Shown one piece after another: positions 45,724 to 57,906 of a stretch of 64,000 nt of DNA. Each line of letters opens with the position of its first letter. The stretch's first letter is position 1. The stretch lies in NCBI GenBank assembly GCA_947652605.1, contig OX393577.1:25547466-25611465 (forward strand). The letters are read 5' to 3'. This DNA comes from Elmis aenea (lineage: Eukaryota; Arthropoda; Insecta; Coleoptera; Elmidae). Made by a program: the position numbers and the translations under genes. Below the pieces are notes generated by a model that worked only from the letters and a program-made list of their open reading frames with translations, searched no databases and was not told the origin of the DNA.

Positions 45724-46636
45724 TTTAGTCCGTTTTCGTAAGCTCCTATTGTTTCACTTCCGGTTTCGTCGGAAATAACCCCCAACTTTGTTATTTTAAA
45801 TGGAACACCCTGTATATTTTTACATTTTTGGAAAGATGAAGTGATTTTGGATACAACTGCACTATTTTGGTTAGTTTTTATAACGTCAAATAATTTTTGA
45901 ACCAAAATTTTATTTTTTATTAAGTTTTAATTTAATGACTGTAATCATTTTTCTACCACCGCAATGACATACAAACACGTAAACAGGCATTTATTTGTTT
46001 CCACAGCGATCTTCTTTGGCACCTTTGTTTTTGTTTTGAATGATTTATTTTGTTCCAGTTATGCACAGTCTATTAGAGGATCACTTAATAAATCTTTACA
46101 ATAATTTGAAGTTTTTGAAGCAGACTCTTAATAAAAATACAAGTTATTGGTATCGATGGACTCGTTAAAAGTTGATCCATTTAAATAACCGCTTGTACCA
46201 CCATAGCTCCATTTAAAAAAATTGACTTTTTGTCAAAAAACCGATTCTGCCTGCAACCTTCAAAGCCGATTAAAGTAACCTGAATGTCAATTAAAATTTA
46301 CAAAAAAGTTTTTTGAACAATTTTTGAGATAATAAAGTTTAATTTGTGCAGGTCAGGCACACTTAATAAAAAAATAATTTTGCTTCAAAAATTAGTTGAA
46401 TGTATAAAAATTAACCGAAATAGTGGTGTTGTATCCAAAATCGTTTCCTCTTTCCAAAAATGTAAAAATATACAGGGTGTTCCATTTAAAATAAAGTTGG
46501 GGTCATTTCCGGCGAAACCGGAAGTGAAACAATTGTGTGCATGTGCTCAAAAAGCCCGATTTTTTGCACATATTATGTCTAAAATTTCATTTATCTAAAA
46601 TCAAAACTAAAGAAAAAAAAGGGGGTGTACTACACT
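45724..46636. mobile_element. Palindrome related to the inner module of F4
   Basis: Both arms carry TTTCACTTCCGGTTTCGTCGG and its mirror, followed inward by GGAACACCCTGTATATTTTT / ATATACAGGGTGTTCC, and then AAGATGAAGTGATTTTGG-like arms that meet near 46130. The same order is found at 37730-38930 inside the F4 element. CAGGGTG motifs here face inward, so the palindrome looks like two half elements joined head to head. Frames 45720-45905 and 46344-46598 are arm sequence. Confidence 0.8.
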
Positions 46637-46639
46637 TCA

Positions 46640-48134
46640 TTTACACTTGGTAGATCTTACTTAGATAAGATTATTACATGCAAATCATTTCTATGTTTTA
46701 ACTACTAGACGGGCCTTAAATGAGCCTTAAATTTGTTATTGAACGGTTGAGATGATTTGTCGAAGAAACTGTATTTTTTTTAAAGACGGTAAAATATCTA
46801 ATTAATAAAATAATACTCCTATATGTTTATTTTTGTATTATAGAAATTAAACATTACAACAAAAAATTGACGCGTTATAAACATAAGCAGTAAAAAGTAA
46901 AAACTATTAATAATTTAATGATAAATGAATGGTACATTACAGAAAAGTCCTCATTATTTTTTGCACAAGGTGTGCAAGTGAAGCGCAGTAATTAAGAGAA
47001 AGGTTTGTTTTCGAAAATAAATTAGTCGTGGCATGCAAAAAGTTTGGGTACTAAAAATACTAATTATATTTACAAACAAGAATTTTAACATTCGTGATGT
47101 GTAATATTATATGTTTGAAGTGGTATTTTTAAGCTGCCATACAAAAGTAAATTGAATTGTGAACACTTGGGATATTTTGTGGACAAGTATGTTTCCGTGG
47201 AGCTGAAAAGTCTAAAATATTGGTTATTGTATGATAATTTTGACTCAGCTTTCTCCCGTTATCTTTTTATCGTTCTATCTCTGTGAGCAATTTCAGTTTT
47301 GGCTATTTCTAAGTATGTTAATTTTTACTTGTTCCTTTCCTAGTCTTATTACATCCAACAAATGCCCATAGTATACATTTGTTTAGAAAGCTCTATTTCA
47401 GAAACAATAGACGGTATTTCTTCCACCTTGTAATTATCGCTTCAATGAATAAGACGAGGAAGCAGTTTTTCTTGCAAGTAGAATTTTATACATAAAAATT
47501 CTTTCCCCTCATCAGTTGAACAAATTTATTGTTGGATAGCAACTGATTAATATCGCATAATTGGCTGTAATAAAAGTAAAAACGAATTTTTATAGAGGGC
47601 AATCGTCTTACTTCTCTAGATCACATCGTAATTGGGACGCATCTATGTTTAAATATAAAACTTTAATCAGAAATTAAACATTGCTTGGTAATTTAAAATG
47701 TAAGCAGTAGCTTTTTTGTGTAAAGTAAAATTGACTGAAGAGCTTTAATTAGTGAATTAATTTAACGAAATTTAGTTTATTTAATATTCCGTGTTCAAAT
47801 AGTACAACCAAAATTAGTCGTATAGGACTGTGTTGTGGTGACGCTTATTTTATAAAGTAACGAATTTTTTTACAATAGGCCAATATAAAGCATTAAATCA
47901 TTTCATTGTGGTGCACATATGTAAACAGGTTGTCCCAGAGATCATTACCATCATGATTGTCTCGTTTCTTTATTGAAATAACACCTGCAAGATGGTGGAA
48001 AAGCTCATTCGATGGCACAAAAATGATTCGAAATTTTCAACTTTTTTTAATGCTCCTAGTAAGTACAGTTTAAAGTCTAAAACAGATGTTCTTAGTTTTC
48101 CGTCATGTAAAGATTTTAATATTTTTAATGATTA
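46640..48134. other. Probable intron, AT-rich
   Basis: No gene or repeat recognised in about 1.5 kb. Confidence 0.45.
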
Positions 48135-48136
48135 TA

Positions 48137-48270
48137 CAGGGTGATTCGGTTTGACTGTCGCATTAATAATAACGTCAATATTGTAAGAAAAAATTACAAT
48201 AAACCTTTTATTTTTGTAAATGGCAGGAATCGAATGACGTTGAAATGGTTTTCCACAATGAATGAATGTA
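48137..48270 (+). repeat. Solo CAGGGTG foldback end
   Basis: TA then CAGGGTGATTCGGTTTGACTG, followed by a segment (GTAAATGGCAGGAATCGAAT, GACGTTGAAATGG) related to 10545-10615. No mirrored partner was found in the next kilobases. The open frame 48141-48398 is derived from it. Confidence 0.6.
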
Positions 48271-48599
48271 TCAGACTGGCGATGGTCAAATATATTTTTT
48301 TAAAATTACATAGTTTACTTCTTTTATTTATTCAGATGGAGAATTTAATTCTGATTGCGATCGCCAGAAAAATAAGTCACCAGTGTCTTTTTAAGTAGAA
48401 GGAAGCTTAATGCTGTCAGAAGGGTTAATAAACGGCAAAAATGGTCGAAGTTTTTATTTTAAGGTCACCAGCAGGATGCTTGATGCTTTTATTTGAGGGC
48501 TTTAGTTTTAAAGAAAATCGATTTTTTGGTAGAAAAAAGTGCAAAGACTATGCAGCCTTTGTACTTTTCCCATTTTTGAGGGCTAATAATCCTTAATTT

Positions 48600-48742
48600 G
48601 GCCATAAATAACGTGTATAAGAAGCTTGTTTTTTGTATTATTACAGCACAAAATTAACAGCTCTTCTGCCCTTTATCGATTCACTGCGATCCTATGAGGT
48701 GGGGTATGACCCCCCAACCCCCTCCAGCCTACGCCACTGCAC
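48600..48742. repeat. hAT right end remnant
   Basis: CCCCCCAACCCCCTCCAGCC then TACGCCACTG at 48711-48741 is the right terminus of a CAGTGGCGTA-type hAT MITE. The matching left end was not found, so its extent is unknown. Confidence 0.5.
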
Positions 48743-50020
48743 AATAGTAATTCGACAGAAGGTTCATTTTCTATTTAATGCTCACTTAACAATAATATTG
48801 CTTCGATTATTTTTCTAAGAATGCGTATTTTTTTAATACGCGGTCGTATTTAGAAAAATATACATTAACAAAAACATAAAAATAGAACATTAACTACATG
48901 ATTTAAGTGTTCATTATACTAGTTCAATTTGACAAAAAAAGTTTATTAAAGCCTTCTTAATAAACATTAGCTTTTCGGGTAAATTTTTATACCATTTTAA
49001 ATATATTTTTTCGCATTTAAGAATACATCAGGTTTATTGGGGTTGAAGATATTTGAGTCAACAATAATAATCTGTAGGACAACCGGTATATAACTATGCG
49101 AGCTACCGCGTGTAGATTTCGACGGCTTGCGAAAACTTTAAGATAATATTAAAATAAAGAATAACTTATGTTTACTTATCTGTTTTATAATCAAGTTTAA
49201 TGACCAATTATTTTAGTGCTCCGAAAATTACGTATGTGTTACAATTGCAAGTTCTAACAATAGAAAATAAAATTATAATATTTTGTCACAAATAGGTGCT
49301 AAGTAGTTAAAAAAAAATTAACAAATTTATATAGCTATGGCGCTATGGCCTCATTTACACGCAAAATATGGGCCTTTTTAACAGTGGTCCCATTTATTAA
49401 CACCAATGCAAATTACTCACGTTTTGTAAAACATGTGATTGATGTGAGAGCCATGTAAATTAACTGGATAGACTAAAAGTAACATACAAGTGGTTGGTTG
49501 GCTTTAGAAGTTCATTACTGACCTACCTTCCGAGCATAGACACTGTACAACCTGTACCGGTTTGTTCGAACAGTTGCTCTATTTTAAAGCAACGGTTTTG
49601 TTTGACTGCACTGGTATTTTTTACGCGTTCGTACATTATAATTACACGTAATCTGACTGAGCATCGCGGAAAGCGTTGGTATAGAAGCGTACAATATTGC
49701 ATCATTTAAAATATACATTCTATTATTGTTATTTTGATTATTACATTCAACTATTTTATTTAACGTAACTCGCTACTGTTGTAATATGTTTTAAGCACTG
49801 TGTGTAGAATTTGAAATTTAAACGTAGAAATTATACTAAAATAATACATTATGTAGATATAATATAAAACAATGTGTAAATTCATAAATTTATTATAACC
49901 TAAAACTACTTAGGCTTCGTATTATAAAACTTAGTTAGATTACAATTGTCAATTCAAAAATGAAAATTCATAGATATTTCAATAATTGAACTTGGCAATA
50001 TGCACTTATTATTTAAATAA
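48743..50020. other. Non-coding stretch
   Basis: A GC-richer block at 49494-49709 has overlapping open frames on both strands (plus: FRSSLLTYLPSIDTVQPVPV) with no recognised domain or splice context. Otherwise nothing seen. Confidence 0.35.
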
Positions 50021-50024
50021 TGTA

Positions 50025-50165
50025 TGGGTAACTTTATAATTATAAGAGTTACACAGTCGGTTAAATTAGCAAACTTGGCCAGAATTTCAAGGAGAATTTA
50101 ATGCTTATTGATATTAGACCTACCCCTCCAACATTTTTGAAAAATCTAAAAACAGACGATTTTTT
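50025..50165 (+). repeat. Repeat shared with 54896-55040
   Basis: GTAACTTTATAATTATAAGAG, then a (C/G)AG..(C/T)GGTTAA-type block and GCAAA...AGAATTT, align over about 140 bp with 54896-55040. GGTTAAATTAGCAAA also occurs near 51835 and, as GGTTAAATTACCAAA, in the foldback at 58497, so it may derive from an eroded foldback arm. Confidence 0.6.
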
Positions 50166-50299
50166 CAATGGCAAATAATTCCATAGCCACCGATGATCAA
50201 CTAGGTAAATTGCATTGTACGTTAATATCAATTGTTTATTTATTCCTAAAAAAAGTTATACTAAACTATGTCAGCAAAACGTACAAAATCTATAATAGG

Positions 50300-51777
50300 T
50301 ATGACATAAAAATCAAAATTGACGCCACTTAAAAAATAAAGCACTATTTAAACAATTGAAAACTCGCCTTCGTGATAGCATTAGTATATGTTCGAGATAT
50401 TTTGTAATATTAAATATTTAGTGGTACCTATATTATGTAATTAAAAAAATATATATCTTACTGGGTTAATAACGAATAAAAGTGAAATAATTATTCAAAA
50501 AAGATATTTTTTTTAAGGCAAATATTGTCTTGTTTGAGCAAAGTTGAATTTTTAAAAAATCGTTTAAAAATTGCCCACAGTAGTAAGTCTTGCAACTCTG
50601 ATGTATTTAATTATAGTTAAATATACTTAAAATATATTACCCTTAAATCTGATTTTATTTGTAGTACATGGGGTACATTTTCCATAAAATTTACACAATT
50701 AATTAGGTCATACTTAACGGAAACTACTTATTTATTGCATAAAAAGTTTAAGTTTTAAATAATTGTGAATATGCAACAATAATTACATAATGAATGGTAA
50801 GATATGCAAAAAACGTTCTATATTCATAAATATTTTATTTGTACTACAAATAAGGCAGCTATACGCTATACATTATTTATTGGTTAAAAAAAGTTTTATA
50901 TTAATTGGAGGCGATTGATCATCTGCAGTTATGTAGTTCGTTGCATAAAAGTTAGTCATATGTTTCTTTACTTTCCTCTTATCTAAAACATTTATCTCGA
51001 TTAAAAGAGCCATTTCAACATTTGCATGTAACAAATTTATTTGCCATGTGCTTTATAAATAATAAATTGACTACAGATAATTCCACAGATTCTGAAGTCA
51101 TTGAACTAGCTGTAAGTTTCTGCTTACTGCATCGAGATCACACATATTTTATACATTGGCAAACCGGTTATATGTTCACATCTTGCAGCACTGATCTCTG
51201 GAAGGTAGGGCAGTAGTGATGGGGCAGTAGGTAAACTTCCATATGAGGTAAAGACATGAAGAGTTTCTTTTTTAAATTGATCACTTCCGCTATTCAATTA
51301 CTTTTAATACTTTTGATTTTATACACAGTTAGAAATTTGTCAGACCAAAACGATGCAGTCAACCCGACGTGGTATTTTAATCTTACTAAACAAATAATAT
51401 ATTTATCTAAGATATACGCCAATGTTTGCTAATTGACTGTAAAAACCAAACAAAAACTTGTATTCGCGAGAAAAAAACACAATCGTTGTGGTAAAATTGG
51501 TAATTTGAGGATATCCTGTTCAAATGAACTTGACCCTCCCATCAAAACAGTTAAAGTCGGCAACAATCATCAGTCGCGCTTAAAGTTTTCTCTGGTTGCT
51601 GGGTCCTCTCTAAATTACACGCAAAAACAAAATTGCGAAGTTCGTTGCTATGTGAAAAATTGCTCTTAAACTGATGTAATAATAATAACCTCAACACTGG
51701 ATGAATAGATGCGAAGAAAATTAGTGGACACATATTTACCAAATATTTGATTACTCTTTTTAACTTCTGCCTGTGTG
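50300..51777. other. Non-coding stretch with one unassigned frame
   Basis: The plus frame 51433-51669 (basic; includes RKKHNRCGKIGNLRISCSNE) and its minus-strand counterpart are GC-richer than the surroundings, but no domain or splice signal supports either. No long repeats. Confidence 0.35.
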
Positions 51778-51990
51778 CAGGGTGTATCAGTAAATTTGGG
51801 CCACAATGTGAATTTCGATATGTAAATTCGGTTAAATTAGCAAAAAATTACGTACAATAAAGCTCCATGCGCAGCAACATTCAAAAGTTTTGAAAAATGT
51901 TAATTTGATAAAAGTAAAAAATAAAATGGGCTGGTTTATTATTCCAGGTTATATATTTTTTAGTTGTTTAACAAAAAGTTGAAGTTTTGG
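51778..51990 (+). repeat. Solo CAGGGTG foldback end
   Basis: CAGGGTGTATCAGTAAATTTGG preceded by TG instead of TA, followed within 60 bases by TTCGGTTAAATTAGCAAA, a motif seen in several foldback arms. No mirrored arm was found. Confidence 0.55.
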
Positions 51991-52391
51991 GTAGTGTGAT
52001 GATATCACATGCCACATAATCTTGTCGTATTAAATTTTCCATGGCTCTCTTGGTCACGAAGAAATTGCAGTCAAATTTTAATTTTTTAATGAACGCCGTA
52101 CTATATATTTAATTGATTAGATGGTTTTGGTTTTTCCCTTTCCAGTACTATATCATTTGTTGTAAAAAAAAAAAATAATTTACCTACAACAGCAATAGTA
52201 AATACCTAAGGGTTCTATGAACGGTAACGCTGTTTTTTTGTTTTACAAACAAAACAAAAGTGACCAGTAACGCATCATCGAGTAGAGAAAAACAAATGTT
52301 GTACAATTACGTAAACATCTAATTTGGCGTACATAAGAAAATGAAAAGTTCGTAGCTAAGTGTATTATGGAAAAACTGATACTGTCAGTGC

Positions 52392-52755
52392 CTGTGGCGT
52401 ACGCAGAAAAATATTTCAGAGGGAGAAATTGTTTAATTTGCAAAAATAATACTGACCAATTTCAAACGGGGCATGGTAAAGGTGCAATTGGAAAATGATC
52501 TATGCGAGCTACACAAAAAGTGAGTCGTAAGAAAGAGTTGCCCGGTCCAGGCCATAGGCATTTAAAAAAAAAAACTTAAGGTCAAACGTACCCAAAAATA
52601 GCATTTATGAGTAAAATATACAAACATAATATATTTTATATGTATGGAAAAGCAGTCTGTCGCGCAATTTTGAAATGCGATAATTATAATTTTAGTTCTT
52701 TTCAAACGTTCAGGGGAAGATTTATATCCTTAATCCCCCCTTGCGTACGCCACTG
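52392..52755. mobile_element. hAT MITE (about 364 bp)
   Basis: Ends CTGTGGCGTACGCAG and TTGCGTACGCCACTG; flanks GTCAGTGC and GTCAGTAT agree at 6 of 8 positions. Interior without coding frame (open frames 52243-52443 and 52607-52816 cross its borders). Confidence 0.8.
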
Positions 52756-52763
52756 GTCAGTAT

Positions 52764-54430
52764 TTGTGACAGGTGAAATTTTCATAATAACTAAACCTTC
52801 AGATTTTCATTTTTAAAACTAAGAACATAATACATGAAATTAAAAATTGCAAAATGTTGTGCTTTGCTCCTATCAACTTAACTATGCATTAACAAAACTT
52901 TTCAATATCACTGCATATTGAGTTCTATTGCGCATTTGATGATAAGACCGAATCTCTATCTCATGTCAAGTAAGACCCTCAGTGGCTCGAATGAAGTGGA
53001 AAATCCTATAACTTAAAAAATCCTAAAAAAAAATGATGTAGGTATGTTTATTTATAAAACAATGGTAGCATAAAATCTGTGAATGAACTAATTTCAGATG
53101 ACAAAAGTGTTGACTTTGACTAAGCTGGAAAATCTATGCTAATAGTAATCAAAAATACAATACTATCAAATCGTGCTTATATAAATGTTGTATTTGCTTA
53201 CGTAAAAAAATAATTAATCTATCAAACGTTAAAACATTTAGCGCATTTCTCTGCTTTGGAGCACAAAAGTTAAGTTTTAACGCTATAAGACTTTGATGTA
53301 CAACTGTTTACTGTTTTATAATTAGTCATCGAGAAAAACCCGAATGCTACCGGACCAGTTCGGGAATCGCTAGGAGGAAGCCCAACGGCAAGGACCATTA
53401 ACGGTTCAAAGAATGTTCTTTGACAACCACTGACCTAGAACAAAACTCATCAACAAACAAAACAGTGGTTGTGTTTTTTTTTGAATTACAAGTTTTAAAA
53501 ACTATATTATATTCAAACTAAGTAAAAAGTTCTCATTCACGCGATCGACTGCAAACATTTTGGTGCGTTTTATAATGGGTAACATCAGTTACCTTCGGGC
53601 CACTCAAACTAATTTGCAATTACGTACATTCGCACTGGTGCAAAACTGTAAATAAACAAAAGAAAAACACTACAACTGGAACAAAGTAACAGTGCAATTT
53701 ATGTAATGTGGTTACTACTGTTTTAATTATTTTTGTTGTTGGACGCTTTAAAGTCAATACAAGTAGTCGTATCGTTTTACAATTTTGAAAAGTGATTAAA
53801 GTTTAGCAACTACAACATTATCTTATCAAAGTTTTCAAATCACTTTTAATTACATAATTTATGATCGTTACATGATACTTGTCTATTTACCCTTATAGAA
53901 TAATATCGATTTTGAGTAGCTCAAGACGTCAATTTCGCTATTAACCATAGCAAACAGGATTAACGAGATAATTAATATTAATATTTTATCTTGTTGATGT
54001 TATGTAACTTGTGGTGCCATCAGTAGAAAGCGCTTTGCTCTAATTAACAGCTTGGACGAAACAGTTAATTATAATTGTAAATTTATATGATTATATTAAA
54101 TTTCGAGAAATTTTTGAAAGTCCTTCACCACAATTTGATTTTCGAATGTAATGTACTTATATCACATGATTTATATTTATTACTTTCTAATCTCTATTAA
54201 ATGTGGGTGTGTTTGGTAAGAAATGGTTGTAAAATACGTAGAACTGTGTGTTTTCCAATTTTTGTTGGTAGGTATTAGTTTTTATTTTGCTAAGGGGCTT
54301 GTACAATTTATCGTCACAGTTTTTAATGCTAGTCGTACCACTTTACTATAATTGATGTTTGAAGCACTGCCGGCAACGTGTCGTGGCATGCAAGCTCATT
54401 CATTACATTAAAGTAAAATAATCTGCTTAG
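52764..54430. other. Non-coding stretch
   Basis: No gene or repeat was recognised. A GC-richer segment at 53335-53415 (CCGGACCAGTTCGGGAATCG, GGAGGAAGCCCAACGGC) is not part of an open frame or a tRNA fold that I can draw. Confidence 0.35.
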
Positions 54431-54434
54431 ATAG

Positions 54435-54617
54435 GTTAACGGCACTGCGTCCGAGACCTTCAAAATCGTCGACAACCTCGGTGAATGTCTGGTGCGAGCG
54501 GTCTGCACCTTTCACATCCGTGGATTCAATACAGCACGTGATGGAAAGAAAGCAGACGGGCAATATTACGATTTATATACCGACATAAGGATGTTGTTTG
54601 ATGAAGTTACACGATAG
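54435..54617 (+). CDS. Unassigned open frame, 60 codons, possible exon or pseudogene fragment
   Basis: Directly after a TAG the frame runs VNGTASETFKIVDNLGECLV, RAVCTFHIRGFNTARDGKK, ADGQYYDLYTDIRMLFDEV, TR, stop. Third-position G/C use is high (GGC, GTC, GAC, CTC, GCG), unlike every AT-rich frame around it, and the opposite strand has stops. There is no ATG at the start, but ATCTGCTTAGATAG just upstream could be an acceptor. The frame ends in a stop with no donor, so it would be a last exon, or the piece may be a decayed retrocopy. I do not recognise the family. A 3' acceptor-like site (TTTTATTGTTGCAG) at about 54680 might belong to another transcript form. Confidence 0.4.
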   Translation, partial: VNGTASETFKIVDNLGECLVRAVCTFHIRGFNTARDGKKADGQYYDLYTDIRMLFDEVTR

Positions 54618-54895
54618 TTGAATTAATTTTATTTGGAAAACCCATTCACTTTCATTTCCAAAGTGCTTTTATTGTTGCAGGCGTGCATAACTTAACTTAT
54701 AAGTCATTATTCTATCAGGAAAAACGGTTGCAGGGAGCTTTCTAGTTGCTCTTTGTATAATTAAAATCTAATCGTTAATTTTCGGTTGTTATGTTGCAGT
54801 AAACAATTTTAATAGTATTCTGATTTAGTGTTTTATTTGATGAGGTTCTTGCCGCACACAACTGTTTTATTATTTAAATCATCTGAAGCTTAACT

Positions 54896-55040
54896 TGGGT
54901 AACTTTATTATTATAAGAGTCAGAGAGTTGGTTAAGTAGCAAAGTTTGACAGAATTATGAAAGAAATTTAATGACGTTAAAAAATTAACCAAAGTTGCAA
55001 AACTTTCCAAGAAAACTAAAAACGCCAAAATTTTCAAACA
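54896..55040 (+). repeat. Repeat shared with 50025-50165
   Basis: GGGTAACTTTATTATTATAAGAG and the following AGAGAGTTGGTTAAGTAGCAA block align with the 50025 copy in the same orientation. It lies just left of the 55181 foldback. Confidence 0.6.
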
Positions 55041-55180
55041 CAAATATATTTTAAAGTATAACAGATAGATTTTTGCAGATTGCAAAATATTTTTAAGTTA
55101 ATACAGACCAACCTTACATTTTTTATATGGCGAACATAGCTGACTGCACCCTCATGATTTCAAAAACTATTAATACTATA

Positions 55181-55972
55181 CAGGGTGTCCTAATTATACA
55201 CCGCCAAAAAGTAGGTGCATATTCCTGAGTGAAAATGATGACCATTTGTCAAATATTTTGTTATCCGAAAATGCTTCTTTTCAAAGTTGGAGACCTCCAA
55301 AGTTGCAAGAAAAAAAAATCAAAAAATCGAATACGTCCTAGCCGTTGAAGCTCGAGCTATCAAACTTGGCCGAAAAGTTTAGGTGTTTCCTATTGACTTT
55401 GTAGGATAATTGGAAAGAAAACACGTAATTGGAAGTATGATTTATAGTCAGGTCATCCGCTTACCATCTTTAGAATTTTTTTCTCTGAAATAAAATTGAA
55501 AATGTCATTCGTCCATAAGAAAGTACGGCTTAAGAGGAAAAAATTCGTCCCTCTTTGTTTTTTGCTGTAAACGTAGCCGTTTTCGAGAAAATTAGCGCTA
55601 AAGATGCATCGGTAAACTCTGTTTATACACCTCAAATATTTTTTTTTACTAAACTTAGTTGGCTAATGTCATGCTTGACTTAAGGCTTGTTCATAATTAA
55701 GCGGATGACCTGACTATAAATCATACTTCCAATTACGTGTTTTCTTTCTAATTATCTCACAAAGTCAATAGGAAACATTTCGGCCAAGTTTGATAGCTCT
55801 ACCTTAAACGGCTAGGACGTAATCGATTTTTTGATTTTTTTTTCTTGCAACTTTGGAGGTCTCTAACTTTGAAAGGGAGCATTTTCGGATAACAAAATAT
55901 TTGACAAATGGTCATCATTTTCACTCAGGAATATGCACCTACTTTTTGGCGGTGTATAGTTGGGACACCCTG
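55181..55972. mobile_element. Foldback element, family F5 (full copy)
   Basis: TA then CAGGGTGTCCTAATTATACACC on the left and GGTGTATAGTTGGGACACCCTG then TA on the right. Arms of about 390 bp are nearly identical and meet near 55575. Paired landmarks are CAGGAATATGCACCTAC, GACAAATGGTCATCATTTTC and GCGGATGACCTGACTATAAA. No coding frame. Confidence 0.93.
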
Positions 55973-56195
55973 TATGTAACAACCCATAGATAAAAAAAAA
56001 AAAAAATAATCGTTTCTATGAGGCTAGAGCTAGCTATGGTTTTCGTTAAAAAAATGTATCTCAGAGAAAGGGTTAATTTTAAAGAATATTGTAAAAGAAA
56101 TTCTGGCAAGACAGCATGAGAGAGAAAGGTTTATCTGTAAAAGATAAGCAACAATGCCACAAAATATTGAAAAGGATATCGATAGCCGACATTTT

Positions 56196-56244
56196 CCAAT
56201 ATCGATATATCGATATCAAATTTATATCGATCGCCCACCCTTAG
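56196..56244 (-). repeat. hAT terminus remnant (CTAAGGGTGGGCGATCGATA)
   Basis: The sequence ends GATCGCCCACCCTTAG and is preceded by repeated TATCGATA motifs, a recognisable hAT-like terminus. No inverted partner was found, so the element is truncated here, next to the mariner. Confidence 0.45.
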
Positions 56245-56322
56245 TCTCTAAAGTGCGGCGCGGTCTAGCAGCTAATAGATCTAGCAAGCCTGCTCCCAAT
56301 CAATCCCGAAGTTCTGTTAAAT

Positions 56323-56960
56323 ATGGCCGCCCGTTTAAAGTGTGCACGAAAGAAGAGTAACGTCCGCTAAAGATGTGTAACCGCTAACCGTTGGAAATTT
56401 ACCGTCAGATAAAAAAGCAGTACTATTCATCACGCATGTCTTAGTATCTTAGTGTACGAATTGTCTAAAACGTTCAAAAATGGCGTGAGTGGCGGACGCA
56501 CCAGGTACAAGCCATAATTTTTACTCCGGTAATGACTGCTGAGTGGCTAATTCATACGAAAGAGCCCATCACCATGGCAGAATTGACCGAAAGGCTTCTT
56601 ACATAATCACCTAAACCCGCAATAGGTCGAAATCGCCGAGGTTTGCTTACCGATGCTGGTTTGCTTCAGCATGATAATGCATGTCCTCATTCCGCTCGCA
56701 GGACGGTCTCAAGTTGAGACTCTCAGCTATTTACGATCTCCGAATTGAATGTCTCCCATATCCAGTTTATATCCCCGACCTAACACCTTCGGATTTTTAT
56801 ATTTTTGGAACTTTAAAAGAGCATCTTCGTGGTAAAAAGTTTTGAAACGACGATGAATTCAAGAAAGCGATTCATGATTGGATGCGCACACGTCCGAGAG
56901 GGTATTCACGCCTTAGTGCACCGTTGGGGCAAATGCATTGTCCTCAGTTGATAAATAAAC
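56323..56960 (+). pseudogene. Mariner transposase with internal deletion
   Basis: An ATG at 56323 opens MAARLK, then a one-base slip leads to CTKEE, the usual start of one mariner lineage. Degraded helix-turn-helix pieces follow near 56400-56600 (KKQYYSSRMS, VQKW, TAEWLIHTKEPITMAELTER). After RNRRGLLTDAG the sequence passes to LLQHDNACPHSARRT, the block holding the second catalytic Asp (HDNARPH in active copies). Then come a broken PP(Y)SPDL region, KEHLRGKKF, NDDEFKKAIHDW and LGQMHCP. The middle of the enzyme, including TGDE.W, is deleted: about 640 nt remain of roughly 1,040. Frameshifts and stops abolish function. Terminal repeats were not identified with confidence. Confidence 0.85.
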
Positions 56961-57863
56961 ACATGAAATAATGTTGGTAAACATTTATTTGCTGTTTCAT
57001 TTGAAGTTTTACATTAATTTGTTTTATTACGAATTTTGTTTTATCCTTAAATGTAAACTGTTTTCGCATTTAGAAGTGTTTCCTACATAAAAGTCTTTGT
57101 ACTTTCCCAATTTAATTGTAAGATAGATTTTTATGTAGTGCAATCCACCAGATTTTTTTAAAAGTTGGAGTTGGCTTAATAGCGTTGACATAATTAAGCT
57201 ATGCATTTTTAAGAAAGTCGTTTACTTTTCAAAACAATTTACAACAGAAAGAAGTAATTATATTTAAATTTAAAAAATGCATTTCATGGTACAAAGATCT
57301 TTCTTCGTTTTTTATTTTAATCGTCGTCATTTACCGACATTTATTTCGCTGCAGTTTTCGCTGTAATCTATTGCAAAATATTAACTAATTTACATTTTAC
57401 ACACAAAAAAAATTCACCTGAAATGTGAAGGTACCATGATTTTGTAAAGATGTAATAAGCTAGGATTATTATGACATACTGACCCGATATGAATAGTTTT
57501 TTTTCGCCTTTAACAGTCTGATGTAAAACCTGTTACGACTCTGAGGAGTACACACTTCTTTCATTATAATATGCAAATTGATTTCCAGATTTGTTATATA
57601 ATGTAACGGTTCAGCACGAGCTAATGATACCAAAGAAGACATCAGACTTGATAAATAAACAATTGCAACAAAATATAGGTAACTAAATGTAGGAAGAACA
57701 AGTCTGCATAGTTGTGAATAAATATACATAAAATTTAAATGATTATAGAGTGTAGTTATTAAAAGCGTCGGTTATTACATTAACAACCGGAAATAATTGC
57801 AAATTGTTTTTATAAGGAGATATTCTGTATTTTTGTTGAAATGTGGAATTACGGTACTTAGTT
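56961..57863. other. Non-coding stretch
   Basis: AT-rich; no gene or repeat recognised. The minus frame 57469-57729 shows no domain. Confidence 0.4.
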
Positions 57864-57869
57864 ACTTAC

Positions 57870-57906
57870 CACATAGAGACGCTCCAAGAATTCAGCACAA
57901 ATCTGA
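57870..57906 (-). other. Candidate first (non-coding) exon on the minus strand
   Basis: Between an initiator-like TCAGATT (minus strand, starting at 57906) and a strong donor (GTG then GTAAGTAAC, 57864-57869) lies a 37-nt segment of normal GC content. No frame continues usefully into the 21699-21841 exon, so it would be 5' untranslated. Linking it to that gene is inference from strand and order only; it might start another transcript. Confidence 0.4.

Noticed and set aside
49494..49709. Overlapping open frames on both strands in a GC-richer block
   Set aside because: Neither strand shows a domain or splice signals, so coding cannot be preferred over a regulatory or random patch.
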